A DNA stretch of 50,025 bases from Actinomycetota bacterium (GTDB taxonomy: Bacteria; Actinomycetota; Actinomycetes; S36-B12). This document shows, in pieces, positions 1-9,110 of the stretch (position 1 is its first letter; each line of letters starts with the position of its first letter). The position numbers and the translations under genes were made by a program. A model generated the notes under the pieces. The model made no database searches. It was not told the origin of the DNA and saw only the letters and a program-made list of their open reading frames with translations. The DNA lies in contig JAUXVJ010000017.1 of the NCBI GenBank assembly GCA_030684515.1, positions 1 to 50,025 on the forward strand, given 5' to 3'.

Positions 1-125
1 CCGATGAGACGTGGGTCTACCCGGGACACGGGCATGACACAACCTTGGGCACCGAACGACCACATCTGGCCGAATGGCGCGCGCGTCAGTGGTGAACTGG
101 TGAAGGGCTCGTCGGCCTTCGTGAG

Positions 126-1115
126 CTAGTCGTCGTGACGATGTGGATCGGTAATTCGGCCGGCATGGCCCTTGGCGGTTGGATCACGTCGCACCTTGAT
201 CCAGGAGCCCACGGTGACCACCACGAGCACCAAGGCAATGAACACCAGAGACTGATTGGTGCTGATGTGCGGCACCTCCGGCCACACACCACTTGCCCAG
301 GTCAACACCAGCTTTATGCCGATGAAGACCAGGATCACAGCAAGCCCGGTGGACAGATAGATCAACTTGTCGAGCAGCCCCTTGAGCAGGAAATACAGCG
401 CACGCAGGCCCATGAGCGCGAAGGCGTTTGCGGCGAATACCAAGTACGGCTCCTGGGTCACGCCAAAAGTTGCCGGAATTGAATCGAGGGCAAACAGAAG
501 ATCTGTGGCACCGATGGAGATCATGACGATCAGCAACGGTGTGGCCAGGCGAACGCCGTTCTCGGTGATGAAGAGCTTGGTGTCTTGGAACTTGTCTGTG
601 TACGGGACGCGTTTGCGAACTGTGCGCACAATCAGGCTGTTCATCGGATCGGGATCCTCATTGCGATGGCGGGCCAGCTGCACACCTGTCCAGATCAGGA
701 GCGCGCCGAAGATGACGAAGGTGAATGCGAATGTCTCCAGAGCCGCAGCGCCAATGGCAATGAAGATGCCGCGGAGAATGAGCGCAAGTACGACGCCGAA
801 CAGGAGCACTCGTTGGTGCAGGGCAGTGGGAACTGCGAACTGCGTCAGGATGATGATGAAGACGAAGAGGTTGTCAACACTGAGGGATTTCTCAACGAGA
901 TACGCCGCGAAATATTCGCTGCCGATGGCAGATCCTTGCCAGACGATGAGAGCAAGTCCGAAAGCAACTGCGATCCCGACATAGAAGATCGACCAGATGA
1001 GCGCTTCCCGAAAGCCGACATCATGCGGCTTGCGACTGACGAAGACAAAGTCGAGCGCGATGAGCCCAACGATGCCAAGGACCGTGACTGTCCACAGCAA
1101 TGCCGAAGTCTCCAT
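126..1115 (-). CDS. TerC family integral membrane protein (downstream copy)
   Basis: Polytopic membrane protein of the TerC/Alx family, 329 aa. The family is linked to tellurite resistance and, in better-studied bacteria, to manganese export and metalation of exported proteins; the substrate here is not known. Two signature acidic motifs are visible: [10 protein letters not shown] at residues 75-84 and [13 protein letters not shown] at about 203-215 (D81, D205 and D211 lie in membrane segments). About seven hydrophobic helices flank a charged cytoplasmic loop at about 148-190. The C-terminus is polar and His/Asp rich (ends HRHDD). The ATG directly follows the TAG of the preceding terC with no gap, so the two are probably co-translated. 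The family call is firm; the function is inferred. Confidence 0.9.
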   Translation of the reverse strand: METSALLWTVTVLGIVGLIALDFVFVSRKPHDVGFREALIWSIFYVGIAVAFGLALIVWQGSAIGSEYFAAYLVEKSLSVDNLFVFIIILTQFAVPTALHQRVLLFGVVLALILRGIFIAIGAAALETFAFTFVIFGALLIWTGVQLARHRNEDPDPMNSLIVRTVRKRVPYTDKFQDTKLFITENGVRLATPLLIVMISIGATDLLFALDSIPATFGVTQEPYLVFAANAFALMGLRALYFLLKGLLDKLIYLSTGLAVILVFIGIKLVLTWASGVWPEVPHISTNQSLVFIALVLVVVTVGSWIKVRRDPTAKGHAGRITDPHRHDD

Positions 1116-2081
1116 CTATGCCTCCGGCAATGCGGGATCGACCGGAGTCTGGTCTGGACTTCGCAGGCTGAGAATGGCGGTCAAGGCAAGTACTCCAATG
1201 ATGAAGGCCAACGAGAGCCAGATGGGAATGAGTGGAACTTCAAGCGAGGTTGTTTCGTGAATGGCTTCCAAAATGAGCTTGACTCCGATAAAAGCCAAGA
1301 TGATGGCCAGACCGTAGTTCAGATGTCGTAGACGTCCCATCAAGCCCTGCAGCAGGAAGTACAGTTGGCGCAGCCCCATCAAGGCGAAGGCGTTGGCAGC
1401 GAACACGATGTACGCCTCTTGGGTGATGCCGAACACCGCGGGGATGCTGTCCAGCGCAAACAGCACATCGGTTGTGCCAATGGCCAGCATCACCAGCGCC
1501 AAAGGGGTGAGCATCCTTTTGCCGGCAATTTTGGTGAGCAGTTTGGAGCCGTCGTAGTGCGGCGATACTGCGAATCTCTTGGACACATAGCGCACCAGAC
1601 CGTTGCCTTGCGGATCTGGCTCCTGATCGTGTGAGAACCAGACCTTCCAGGCTGTGAAGAACAGAAATGCGCCGAAGATGTAGAACACTCCGGCAAAACG
1701 CGAGATGAGCTCCGCGCCGATCACGATGAGGATTGCCCGCAGAATCAGGGCGATCACCACACCAACAAGCAGCACTCGGTGCTGCAAGGTGGCCGGTACC
1801 GCGAAGGACGTCATCAATACGAGGAATACGAAGAGATTGTCGACGCTCAACGAGTATTCAGTGAGATACCCGGCAACAAATTGACCGCCGTAATTCAGAC
1901 CGAAGTAGATCGACATGAAGATGGCGAAGCACACGGCCAAGGCGAAGTACACCGCAACCCACCTGCCGGCCTCACGCGTGCCGAATACATGCGGACGGCT
2001 GTCCACCACAAACAGGTCGATCAAGATAATGATGACAAAGCCACCGATGGTGGCTACCCAGAGCCAGGTAGGAACAATCAT
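1116..2081 (-). CDS. TerC family integral membrane protein (upstream copy)
   Basis: Second TerC-family protein, 321 aa, paralogous to the next gene downstream. It has the same motif positions: [11 protein letters not shown] around D81 and [13 protein letters not shown] with D205 and D211, plus similar membrane helices and a charged loop at 150-190. The ATG overlaps the uvrB stop codon (ATGA at 2078-2081), so it belongs to the uvrB transcription unit. The pair may act together or with different metal or partner preferences; this is inference. Unlike the downstream copy it has no His/Asp-rich tail and ends in a short Pro/Ala tail. Confidence 0.9.
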   Translation of the reverse strand: MIVPTWLWVATIGGFVIIILIDLFVVDSRPHVFGTREAGRWVAVYFALAVCFAIFMSIYFGLNYGGQFVAGYLTEYSLSVDNLFVFLVLMTSFAVPATLQHRVLLVGVVIALILRAILIVIGAELISRFAGVFYIFGAFLFFTAWKVWFSHDQEPDPQGNGLVRYVSKRFAVSPHYDGSKLLTKIAGKRMLTPLALVMLAIGTTDVLFALDSIPAVFGITQEAYIVFAANAFALMGLRQLYFLLQGLMGRLRHLNYGLAIILAFIGVKLILEAIHETTSLEVPLIPIWLSLAFIIGVLALTAILSLRSPDQTPVDPALPEA

Positions 2082-4135
2082 GTCCCGGTGGCCTCCTGCA
2101 TGCCGCGCAGCTCCTTCTTCAGATCGCGAATTTCATCGCGCAAGCGCGCAGCGAGTTCGAAATGTAACTCAGTAGCCGATTGGTGCATTTGGGCGGTCAG
2201 ATCATCGATGAGCTGCACCAGCTCACCCTGATGGGCCGGAGCGCGTCGCTTGGATTTGCTGGACGCGATCTCACTGACGAGTGCTTGAGTATCAGCATCT
2301 TCACGCGCCAGGAGATCGGTGATGTCAGCAATCTTCTTGCGCAGTGGCTGTGGATCAAGCCCGCGCTCCAGGTTGTATGCCACCTGCTTCTCGCGACGGC
2401 GAGAAGTCTCATCGATGGCATTGCGCATCGAGGGAGTGATCTTGTCGGCATACATGTGCACTTGTCCGGATACATTTCGGGCAGCGCGACCGATGGTCTG
2501 AATGAGTGAGCGTTCGGAGCGAAGGAAACCCTCTTTGTCAGCATCGAGAATCGCGACCAGGGATACTTCCGGAAGATCCAGTCCTTCGCGCAGCAAGTTG
2601 ATGCCGATCAGGACATCGAATACGCCCATCCGAAGCTCGCGCAGCAATTCGACTCGACGAAGAGTGTCGACCTCAGAGTGCAGGTACTGCACCCGAATGT
2701 TGTGATCGAGCAAGTAGTCAGTGAGGTCTTCGGCCATCCGCTTGGTCAAAGTTGTGACGAGCACTCGCTCATCACGGGCAGCCCTGATCTTGATCTCATC
2801 CATCAGATCATCGATCTGGCCCTCGGTGGGCTTCAGGACAATCTCAGGATCGATGAGCCCGGTTGGTCGGATGACTTGCTCGACAACTTCACCTTCTGCA
2901 GCTGCGAGCTCAAAGGGGCCAGGGGTGGCCGAGAGATACACCGTCTGGCCAACGCGCTCTTCGAACTCCGACCAGCGCAATGGTCGGTTGTCCATGGCAC
3001 TGGGCAGGCGGAAGCCATGTTCAACAAGCGTGCGCTTGCGACTTGCATCGCCTTCGAACATGGCCCCGATCTGCGGAACGCTTACATGGGATTCGTCGAT
3101 GACCAGCAGGAAATCCTCGGGGAAGTAATCGAGAAGGCAATTGGGCGGACTCCCGGCGGCGCGGCCGTCGATGTGGAGTGAGTAGTTCTCGATACCCGCA
3201 CAGGTGCCCAGTTGGCGCATCATTTCAATGTCGTAGGTGGTACGCATGCGCAGCCGCTGAGCCTCGAGCAGTTTGCCCTGCTGGTCGTACTCGGCCAGCC
3301 GCTGGGCCAGCTCGGCCTCGATGCCGGCAATTGCGCGATCCATGCGCTCGGGGCCAGCCACGTAGTGCGAGGCGGGGAATACATAGATCTCTTGGTCCTC
3401 GGTGATGATCTCGCCAGTGACAGGGTGCAAAGTCATCAGTCGCTCGATCTCATCTCCGAACATCTCAATGCGGACCGGGTGCAACTCGTACATCGGGAAG
3501 ATCTCCACGGTGTCCCCGCGCACGCGGAAGGTGCCGCGCGTGAAGGCCATGTCATTGCGGGTGTATTGAATGTCCACGAATCTACGCAGCAGCTTGTCGC
3601 GCTCTATTGACTCCCCTACTCGAAGTCGAACCATGCGATCGATGTATTCCTGAGGTGTGCCCAGGCCATAGATGGCTGAGACTGTGGCAACCACCAAGAC
3701 ATCGCGCCTGGTGAGCAGGCTGTTGGTGGCCGAGTGACGAAGTCGCTCTACCTCCTCGTTGATCGAGGAGTCCTTCTCAATGAAGGTGTCGCTTTGCGGG
3801 ATGTACGCCTCGGGCTGGTAGTAGTCGTAGTACGAGACGAAGTACTCAACGGCATTGTCTGGCAGCAACTCACGGAATTCTGTGGCCAATTGGGCTGCGA
3901 GAGTCTTGTTCGGTGCCATCACCAAGGTGGGGCGCTGCAGGGCTTCGACCAGCCAGGCCGTGGTCGCGCTTTTGCCAGTGCCAGTGGCACCCAGGAGCAC
4001 ATTGTGACGCTCACCGGCGAGGATTCTCTTGGTCAATTCGGCTATGGCCGCCGGCTGATCACCCGCAGGTTCGTAAGGCGCTTGGACACTGAACGGGGCC
4101 ACACGGCGCTGTACGTCAGTGATCGGCCGTGTCAT
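2078..4135 (-). CDS. uvrB: UvrABC excinuclease subunit B
   Basis: DNA damage-recognition helicase of nucleotide excision repair. It is loaded by UvrA, verifies the lesion and recruits UvrC. The 685-aa product has Walker A GATGTGKS at about 49-56, the DNA-inserting beta-hairpin motif YYDYYQP at about 102-108, the conserved helicase motifs (for example DEADK-like DADKEG and the QTIGRAARN motif VI), and a C-terminal UVR domain for UvrC contact ([13 protein letters not shown] onwards). A GTG lies two codons upstream (4141). The ATG at 4135 is preferred because a TACCGT -10 element ends exactly 6 bases before it, as at other leaderless genes here. No LexA box is visible upstream. It leads a uvrB-terC-terC unit. 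Confidence 0.97.
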   Translation of the reverse strand: MTRPITDVQRRVAPFSVQAPYEPAGDQPAAIAELTKRILAGERHNVLLGATGTGKSATTAWLVEALQRPTLVMAPNKTLAAQLATEFRELLPDNAVEYFVSYYDYYQPEAYIPQSDTFIEKDSSINEEVERLRHSATNSLLTRRDVLVVATVSAIYGLGTPQEYIDRMVRLRVGESIERDKLLRRFVDIQYTRNDMAFTRGTFRVRGDTVEIFPMYELHPVRIEMFGDEIERLMTLHPVTGEIITEDQEIYVFPASHYVAGPERMDRAIAGIEAELAQRLAEYDQQGKLLEAQRLRMRTTYDIEMMRQLGTCAGIENYSLHIDGRAAGSPPNCLLDYFPEDFLLVIDESHVSVPQIGAMFEGDASRKRTLVEHGFRLPSAMDNRPLRWSEFEERVGQTVYLSATPGPFELAAAEGEVVEQVIRPTGLIDPEIVLKPTEGQIDDLMDEIKIRAARDERVLVTTLTKRMAEDLTDYLLDHNIRVQYLHSEVDTLRRVELLRELRMGVFDVLIGINLLREGLDLPEVSLVAILDADKEGFLRSERSLIQTIGRAARNVSGQVHMYADKITPSMRNAIDETSRRREKQVAYNLERGLDPQPLRKKIADITDLLAREDADTQALVSEIASSKSKRRAPAHQGELVQLIDDLTAQMHQSATELHFELAARLRDEIRDLKKELRGMQEATGT

Positions 4136-4141
4136 GACCAC

Positions 4142-4147
4142 ACGGTA
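4142..4147 (-). promoter_or_regulatory. -10 element of a leaderless uvrB promoter
   Basis: TACCGT on the minus strand, followed by 6 bases and then the uvrB ATG. The spacing puts the transcription start at or next to the start codon. No Shine-Dalgarno sequence is present. No convincing -35 box was seen. Confidence 0.5.
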
Positions 4148-4166
4148 CGGGAAGGGTCCGACTGCG

Positions 4167-4757
4167 CTACGCAGGCATCAAGGAGGTCCAGATCCGATCG
4201 ACCTGCTCCTGAGTCTCCTCCAGTGAGCCAGAGTTGTCGATCACGAAATCGGCGAGGGCCAGGCGATCCTCACGACTCTGCTGCACTGCAATCCGGCGAC
4301 GAACATCGTCTTCGGGCAGTCCACGAGACACGGCTCGCTCCACCTGCGTTTCGACGGGCACGTCGACGACGATCGCCATCTGCACCAGATCGGTGCCCAT
4401 CTCAGTGAGTAGCGGAATGTCATAGATCACGATGCGCTCCCCCGCTGCCTCGGCATCAGCAAAGCGCTTATTTGTCTCATCCACGATGCGCGGGAACATG
4501 ATGCCGTTCATCTGAGCCGTGAGCTCTGGGGTCTGAAAGGCGATGCGAGCCAACTCGGCTCGCAACAGGGATCCATCTGCGCCCACGATGCTTTCTCCGA
4601 ATGCCGCGGCCAGCTCTGCGATCGCCGGCGCGCCGGGCTCGACGATGTCGCGCCCGATCTGGTCGGCGTCGATGATGTGGGCACCGTGCGCCTTGAACAT
4701 CTGCGCGATCGTGGACTTGCCTGAACCAATGCCGCCCGTGAGGCCTACTCGAATCAC
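4167..4757 (-). CDS. coaE: Dephospho-CoA kinase
   Basis: Catalyses the last step of coenzyme A synthesis, ATP-dependent phosphorylation of dephospho-CoA at the 3'-hydroxyl. The 196-aa length is normal for the single-domain bacterial enzyme. The P-loop GGIGSGKS is at residues 8-15; the [13 protein letters not shown] substrate-binding segment follows, and the [21 protein letters not shown] lid/C-terminal region is typical. Start is GTG at 4757. It lies between rpsA and uvrB, an order also known from mycobacteria. A TAGGTT -10 element 6 bases before the GTG suggests its own leaderless promoter after the rpsA terminator. Confidence 0.95.
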   Translation of the reverse strand: MIRVGLTGGIGSGKSTIAQMFKAHGAHIIDADQIGRDIVEPGAPAIAELAAAFGESIVGADGSLLRAELARIAFQTPELTAQMNGIMFPRIVDETNKRFADAEAAGERIVIYDIPLLTEMGTDLVQMAIVVDVPVETQVERAVSRGLPEDDVRRRIAVQQSREDRLALADFVIDNSGSLEETQEQVDRIWTSLMPA

Positions 4758-4763
4758 GTGCAG

Positions 4764-4769
4764 AACCTA
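4764..4769 (-). promoter_or_regulatory. -10 element of a leaderless coaE promoter
   Basis: TAGGTT on the minus strand ends 6 bases before the coaE GTG. No ribosome binding site lies between. It sits between the rpsA terminator hairpin and coaE, consistent with a separate transcript. Confidence 0.5.
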
Positions 4770-4797
4770 TCGACTATTCATCGCGCTGGAATAGCAA

Positions 4798-4825
4798 ACG
4801 AGGGGCGCCTTTGGGCACCCCTCGT
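4798..4825 (-). terminator. Terminator hairpin downstream of rpsA
   Basis: Inverted repeat with arms 4798-4809 and 4814-4825 and a TTTG loop: 12 pairs with a single C/A mismatch. On the minus strand it is followed by TTTGCTATT, a weak U tract. It lies 20 bases after the rpsA stop codon and is the clearest factor-independent terminator candidate in the window. Confidence 0.7.
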
Positions 4826-4846
4826 TCGTCGTTGCTGTGTTGCTGA

Positions 4847-6301
4847 CTACTCGCCAGCAAGCTTGTCGCGCAGCGCCTGCAGTGCTTCGTCAGTGGCCAG
4901 TGAGCCTTCTGACTCTGAGGACTCACTGGAGTACGCCGAGATGTTCTCGCCCGACTCCAGTGCTGCTGCCTGATCGGCAACCTGTGCCTCATTGACCTGC
5001 TTGCGGTGAGCTTCCCAACGCGCATGCGCCTCGGCGTACTCGCGCTCCCAATGGGTACGTTCGTCCTCAAAGCCAACCTTCCATTCGCCCGTCTCAGGGT
5101 CGAATCCGGCTGGGCCAACGTAGTTGCCAGCCTCGTCAAAGGCTGGTGCCATGCCATACAGGTAGGGATCGAACTCTTCGTGCGCCTGCGCATCACCACT
5201 GTCATTGGCCTGCTTGAGCGAAAGCGAGATGCGACGACGCTCAAGGTCGATGTCGATGACCTTCACGAAGATGTCGTCATTGACCTGAACGATCTGCTCT
5301 GGCAGTTCGATGTGACGCTCGGCGAGCTCGGAGATGTGCACCAGGCCCTCGATGCCCTCTTCAACGCGAACAAATGCGCCGAAGGGAACCAGCTTGGTGA
5401 CCTTGCCGGGAACGACCTGATTGATGGCGTGGGTACGTGCGAAGTGCTGCCATGGATCTTCCTGAGTTGCCTTGAGCGACAAGGACACGCGCTCGCGGTC
5501 CATGTCGACATCGAGCACCTCAACGGTGACTTCCTGACCCACTTCGACAACCTCAGATGGGTGGTCGATGTGCTTCCAGGACAGTTCGGAGACGTGGACG
5601 AGCCCGTCGACACCGCCGAGATCGACGAAGGCACCGAAGTTGACGATGGACGAGACCACGCCTGCGCGGATCTGACCCTTCTGCAACTGGGTGAGGAAGG
5701 TCTGACGAACCTCGCTCTGGGTCTGCTCAAGCCAGGCACGGCGCGAGAGCACAACGTTGTTGCGGTTCTTGTCCAGTTCGATGATCTTGGCCTCAAGGAC
5801 CTTGCCGACGTACGGCTGCAGATCGCGGACACGACGCATTTCAACGAGTGAGGCAGGCAGGAAGCCGCGCAGTCCGATGTCGATGATGAGTCCGCCCTTG
5901 ACGACCTCAATCACCTGACCTTCAACAACACCGTCTTCTTCCTTGACCTTCTCGATCGTGCCCCATGCGCGTTCGTACTGTGCGCGCTTCTTGGACAAGA
6001 TGAGGCGGCCTTCTTTGTCCTCCTTGGTGAGCACGAGTGCTTCAACCACATCGCCCACGCGAACGACCTCATTGGGGTCGACATCGTGCTTGATGGAGAG
6101 CTCTCGGGAGGGGATGACACCTTCGGTCTTGTAGCCGATGTCAAGAAGGACCTCGTCGCGGTCCACCTTGACGATGGTGCCTTCGACGATGTCACCATCA
6201 TTGAAGTACTTGATGGTCAGATCAATTGCTGCGAGGAAATCTTCAGCCGAGCCAATGTCATTGATGGCAATTTGGGCTGGTGCGTTCAAAGAGAGGGTCA
6301 T
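4847..6301 (-). CDS. rpsA: 30S ribosomal protein S1
   Basis: mRNA-binding protein of the small ribosomal subunit. The product is 484 aa from the ATG at 6301 (MTLSLNAPAQ); an in-frame upstream start at 6358 would add 19 residues that do not look like S1 and lie in the structured leader. Four S1 RNA-binding repeats are visible at about 35-105, 120-190, 205-275 and 290-362. Repeats 3 and 4 have the typical GAFVxLGGVDGLVHVSELSW and GAFVRVEEGIEGLVHISEL cores. This is the four-repeat actinobacterial type, shorter than the six-repeat E. coli S1. The C-terminus is a long acidic, Ser/Glu-rich tail. Preceded by a 132-base region with twin hairpins; followed by a terminator. Confidence 0.97.
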   Translation of the reverse strand: MTLSLNAPAQIAINDIGSAEDFLAAIDLTIKYFNDGDIVEGTIVKVDRDEVLLDIGYKTEGVIPSRELSIKHDVDPNEVVRVGDVVEALVLTKEDKEGRLILSKKRAQYERAWGTIEKVKEEDGVVEGQVIEVVKGGLIIDIGLRGFLPASLVEMRRVRDLQPYVGKVLEAKIIELDKNRNNVVLSRRAWLEQTQSEVRQTFLTQLQKGQIRAGVVSSIVNFGAFVDLGGVDGLVHVSELSWKHIDHPSEVVEVGQEVTVEVLDVDMDRERVSLSLKATQEDPWQHFARTHAINQVVPGKVTKLVPFGAFVRVEEGIEGLVHISELAERHIELPEQIVQVNDDIFVKVIDIDLERRRISLSLKQANDSGDAQAHEEFDPYLYGMAPAFDEAGNYVGPAGFDPETGEWKVGFEDERTHWEREYAEAHARWEAHRKQVNEAQVADQAAALESGENISAYSSESSESEGSLATDEALQALRDKLAGE

Positions 6302-6333
6302 GAAGTGTGAGGTCCGATGGGAGTAGAGGTCAA

Positions 6334-6373
6334 CTGCGCGGTTGCGCAGAGGTGGCACTGCACGGTCGTGCAG
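6334..6373 (-). promoter_or_regulatory. Twin-hairpin leader of rpsA
   Basis: Two perfect 6-bp hairpins with tetraloops lie 24 bases apart in the rpsA 5' region. Read on the minus strand they are CTGCAC-GACC-GTGCAG (6373 to 6358) and CTGCGC-AACC-GCGCAG (6349 to 6334). The arms differ at one paired position with compensating changes (A-T against G-C). The predicted transcript starts almost exactly at the first hairpin. S1 is known to repress its own mRNA in E. coli, so an autoregulatory role is plausible here but is inference. Confidence 0.55.
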
Positions 6374-6380
6374 CGGACCA

Positions 6381-6386
6381 AGGGTA
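6381..6386 (-). promoter_or_regulatory. Candidate -10 element of the rpsA promoter
   Basis: TACCCT on the minus strand, about 80 bases upstream of the rpsA ATG, with a poor -35 candidate (TTCACG) 17 bases further up. It would start the mRNA at about 6374, just at the first leader hairpin. Confidence 0.35.
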
Positions 6387-6433
6387 CGGCACGCTTGTTC
6401 GCTCGTGAACGTGAGGCCACTTGCAGGCCAGCC

Positions 6434-9082
6434 TCAGTGCGCTGCGCTCTCCCAGGAGGAACCCAGACCAAGCGAGACCTCAAGGGGGACGTCCAGGCTC
6501 ATAGCTCCCATCATGCATCGCACCACGATGGCCTGAAGCGCTTCCTGCTCACCGGGCGCCACTTCAAGCACCAGTTCGTCGTGCACCTGAAGCATCATGC
6601 GACTGCTCAGCCCCTCAGCGGCCAAGGCATCCGCCACACCCAGCATCGCCAGTTTGATGATGTCGGCTGCGGTGCCCTGGATAGGGGCATTCAGGGCCAT
6701 CCGCTCGGCCATTTCGCGGCGTTGGCGGTTGTCGGAAGTCAGGTCGGGCAGATAGCGCCGCCGGCCAAGGATCGTCTCGGTGTACCCGCGCTGCCGGGCT
6801 TCCTCCACGACGGCAGCCAGGTAGTCGCGCACTCCGCCGAATCTGGCGAAGTAGGTGTCCATCAGCACCCGGGCTTCATCTGGACCCACGCCCAGTTGCT
6901 GACCGAGCCCGTATGCCGAGAGGCCGTAGGCAAGCCCGTAGGACATTGCCTTGATGCGTCGGCGCATTTCCGGATCCACGTCTGAGGGATCCACGCCAAA
7001 TACCTGGGACGCAGCGGTGGTGTGGAGGTCCTCCCCCGCCCGGAAGGCAGCGATCAGCCCAGCATCCTGTGAGAGGTGCGCCATGATCCGCATCTCGATC
7101 TGGCTGTAGTCGGCGGTCATGAGCGTCTCGTAGCCCTCGCCGACGACGAAGCACTTGCGGATCTGTCGACCGGCCTCTGAACGAATGGGAATGGTCTGCA
7201 GGTTCGGATCCGAGCTGGAGACGCGACCGGTCGCGGACATCAGTTGCGAATACGTCGTGTGCAGGCGACCATCCGTGCCGATGACTGGGATCAGCCCTTC
7301 GACGATCTGACGCAGCTTTGAGCGATCGCGCCAATCAAGCAACTCAGACAGCAGCGGGTCGCCGGTCTTTGCGAACAGACTCTGCAGGGATTCGGCATCT
7401 GTCGTGTACCCGGTTTTGATCTTCTTGGTCTTAGGCAGATCACGCTCGACGAAAAGAATCTCCTGCAATTGCTTTGGCGATCCGAGATTGAAGGGACGAC
7501 CGACAATGGCGTGAGCGGCCGCCTCAGACTCGCGCATGTTCGCGGCAAAGCCGGAACTCAGCTCCGTCAGCAACTCACGATCAACTGCCACTCCATCAAA
7601 CTCCACCCGAGCCAGCAGCAAGGTGAGCGGTATCTCGAGATCGGTCAGCAATGACTGCTCCGCCGCAGTGGCCAGTCGAGCCTGGAGGTACTCGTGCAGT
7701 TCTTTGACCGCAGCGACATGGTCGGCCAGATGCGAACGGTCGGCAGGTTCCAGCTCGAGCTGACCTGCTGCCGTGGCCGCAGCAAGCTCTCGGCCGAGGA
7801 ATTTGTTGACGCAGGCTTCAAGTGAATACGAAGTCTGACCCGGTGAGGCGATGTAGGTGCCCAACTGCGTGTCGAAGGTGACACCAGCCAGTTCGACGCC
7901 CTTGGCCAGCAGGGCAAGCGCCGGACCCTTCACGCCGTGTCCGATCTTGGACACCGCGGGGTCCGCGAACCAGGGCCACAGCGTGGATTGGAATGCTGAC
8001 TCATCGAGATCCAGTACCGCTGCAGCTTGTCCGGATCCCTGCAACGCCACAGCGCGGAGCTCGCCGCCACCATGCCCCCACGTGCCATCGAAGGCAAAGC
8101 ACACAGGCTGCTGCAGTGCCGAAAGCCAACTGGGAAGTTCGGCGGGCGAGACCGTCACCACAGCTTGCAATTCGGCCGGGGGGGTCAGTTCCTCCACATC
8201 GTTGGAAGGCTGGAGAGCGGCCAGTCGTTCGCGCAGGGCACGGAACTGCAAAGCAGTGAACAATTCGTCGATCGCCTGCCGGTCGAACTGCTGCATTGCG
8301 CAGTCATCGACATGCAATGCCATCGGTACAGCGCTGTCGAGCTGGGTCAGCTGCCGATTGAGCAGCACCTGAGGCAGATTCGCGCGAAGCGAGTCGCCGA
8401 CCTTGCCGCCGATCTGATCGGCATGGTCAACAAGCGCGTTCAGGCTGCCGTATTCAACGATCCACTTCGTGGCTGTCTTCTCGCCCACACCGGGAATGCC
8501 TGGGAGGTTGTCGCTGGGATCGCCTCGTAGCGCAGCGAAGTCCGGGTACTGCTCTGGAGTCAGGCCGTACTTCTCCACAACGGCTTCCGGTGTCATCCGG
8601 GCTAGATCAGACATTCCCTTGCGCGGATACAGAACTGTGGTCTTGTCATCGACAAGCTGGAACGAATCGCGATCGCCGGTGACGATGACGACCTCAAACT
8701 CTGATGCCTTTGCCTGCTGACTCAAGGTGGCAATGACATCGTCGGCTTCGTATCCATCAGCCTCAATCACCTTGATGCCCATCGCGCGCAGCACCTCTTG
8801 TATCAAGGGGACTTGACCTTTGAAGGGCTCTGGCGAGGACTCGCGGTTGGCCTTGTACTCCGGGAACATTGCCGTTCGAAAGGTTTTGCGAGAAATATCA
8901 AAGGCAACTGCGACGTGCGTTGGCTGCTCGTCACGCAGAATATTGATGAGCATTGACGTGAATCCGTAGACAGCATTTGTCGGCTGACCGGTGGTGGTGG
9001 AGAAATTCTCAACAGGCAAAGCGAAGTACGCGCGGTAGGCAAGGGAATGTCCGTCGAGCAGCATCAGGCGACCTTTGGACAT
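6434..9082 (-). CDS. polA: DNA polymerase I
   Basis: Repair and Okazaki-fragment polymerase, 882 aa. The N-terminal 5'-3' exonuclease/flap domain (about 1-300) has the DGHSLAYRAYFALP opening and the ADDVIATLS and GDRDSFQL motifs. The central 3'-5' exonuclease-like domain (about 315-490) has lost the E. coli catalytic acids: the DTE motif reads FDGT and the second motif Asp is replaced (GVKGP), so proofreading is probably absent, as in other actinobacterial PolA. The polymerase domain is complete: motif A DYSQIEMR at 658, motif B around 708-720 (RRIKAMSYGLAYG), motif C HDE at 834-836. Start ATG 9082, with TAGGAT 6 bases upstream, suggests a leaderless mRNA. Confidence 0.98.
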   Translation of the reverse strand: MSKGRLMLLDGHSLAYRAYFALPVENFSTTTGQPTNAVYGFTSMLINILRDEQPTHVAVAFDISRKTFRTAMFPEYKANRESSPEPFKGQVPLIQEVLRAMGIKVIEADGYEADDVIATLSQQAKASEFEVVIVTGDRDSFQLVDDKTTVLYPRKGMSDLARMTPEAVVEKYGLTPEQYPDFAALRGDPSDNLPGIPGVGEKTATKWIVEYGSLNALVDHADQIGGKVGDSLRANLPQVLLNRQLTQLDSAVPMALHVDDCAMQQFDRQAIDELFTALQFRALRERLAALQPSNDVEELTPPAELQAVVTVSPAELPSWLSALQQPVCFAFDGTWGHGGGELRAVALQGSGQAAAVLDLDESAFQSTLWPWFADPAVSKIGHGVKGPALALLAKGVELAGVTFDTQLGTYIASPGQTSYSLEACVNKFLGRELAAATAAGQLELEPADRSHLADHVAAVKELHEYLQARLATAAEQSLLTDLEIPLTLLLARVEFDGVAVDRELLTELSSGFAANMRESEAAAHAIVGRPFNLGSPKQLQEILFVERDLPKTKKIKTGYTTDAESLQSLFAKTGDPLLSELLDWRDRSKLRQIVEGLIPVIGTDGRLHTTYSQLMSATGRVSSSDPNLQTIPIRSEAGRQIRKCFVVGEGYETLMTADYSQIEMRIMAHLSQDAGLIAAFRAGEDLHTTAASQVFGVDPSDVDPEMRRRIKAMSYGLAYGLSAYGLGQQLGVGPDEARVLMDTYFARFGGVRDYLAAVVEEARQRGYTETILGRRRYLPDLTSDNRQRREMAERMALNAPIQGTAADIIKLAMLGVADALAAEGLSSRMMLQVHDELVLEVAPGEQEALQAIVVRCMMGAMSLDVPLEVSLGLGSSWESAAH

Positions 9083-9088
9083 GCAGCG

Positions 9089-9094
9089 ATCCTA
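9089..9094 (-). promoter_or_regulatory. -10 element of a leaderless polA promoter
   Basis: TAGGAT on the minus strand ends 6 bases before the polA ATG. No Shine-Dalgarno sequence is present. It lies in the 28-base gap after pdtaR. Confidence 0.5.
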
Positions 9095-9110
9095 GGGCGA
9101 CGGCGGGAGC

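Noticed and set aside
1-125. A gene or terminator at the left edge
   Set aside because: Only short shadow frames and a weak 5-bp inverted repeat are visible; nothing could be supported.
585-1331. 248-codon plus-strand frame across the terC genes
   Set aside because: It is antisense to two clear TerC proteins, very rich in charged residues, and a by-product of their codon use.
6302-6433. A small protein gene upstream of rpsA
   Set aside because: The open frames here are shadows with no ribosome binding site; the hairpins and promoter explain the region better.
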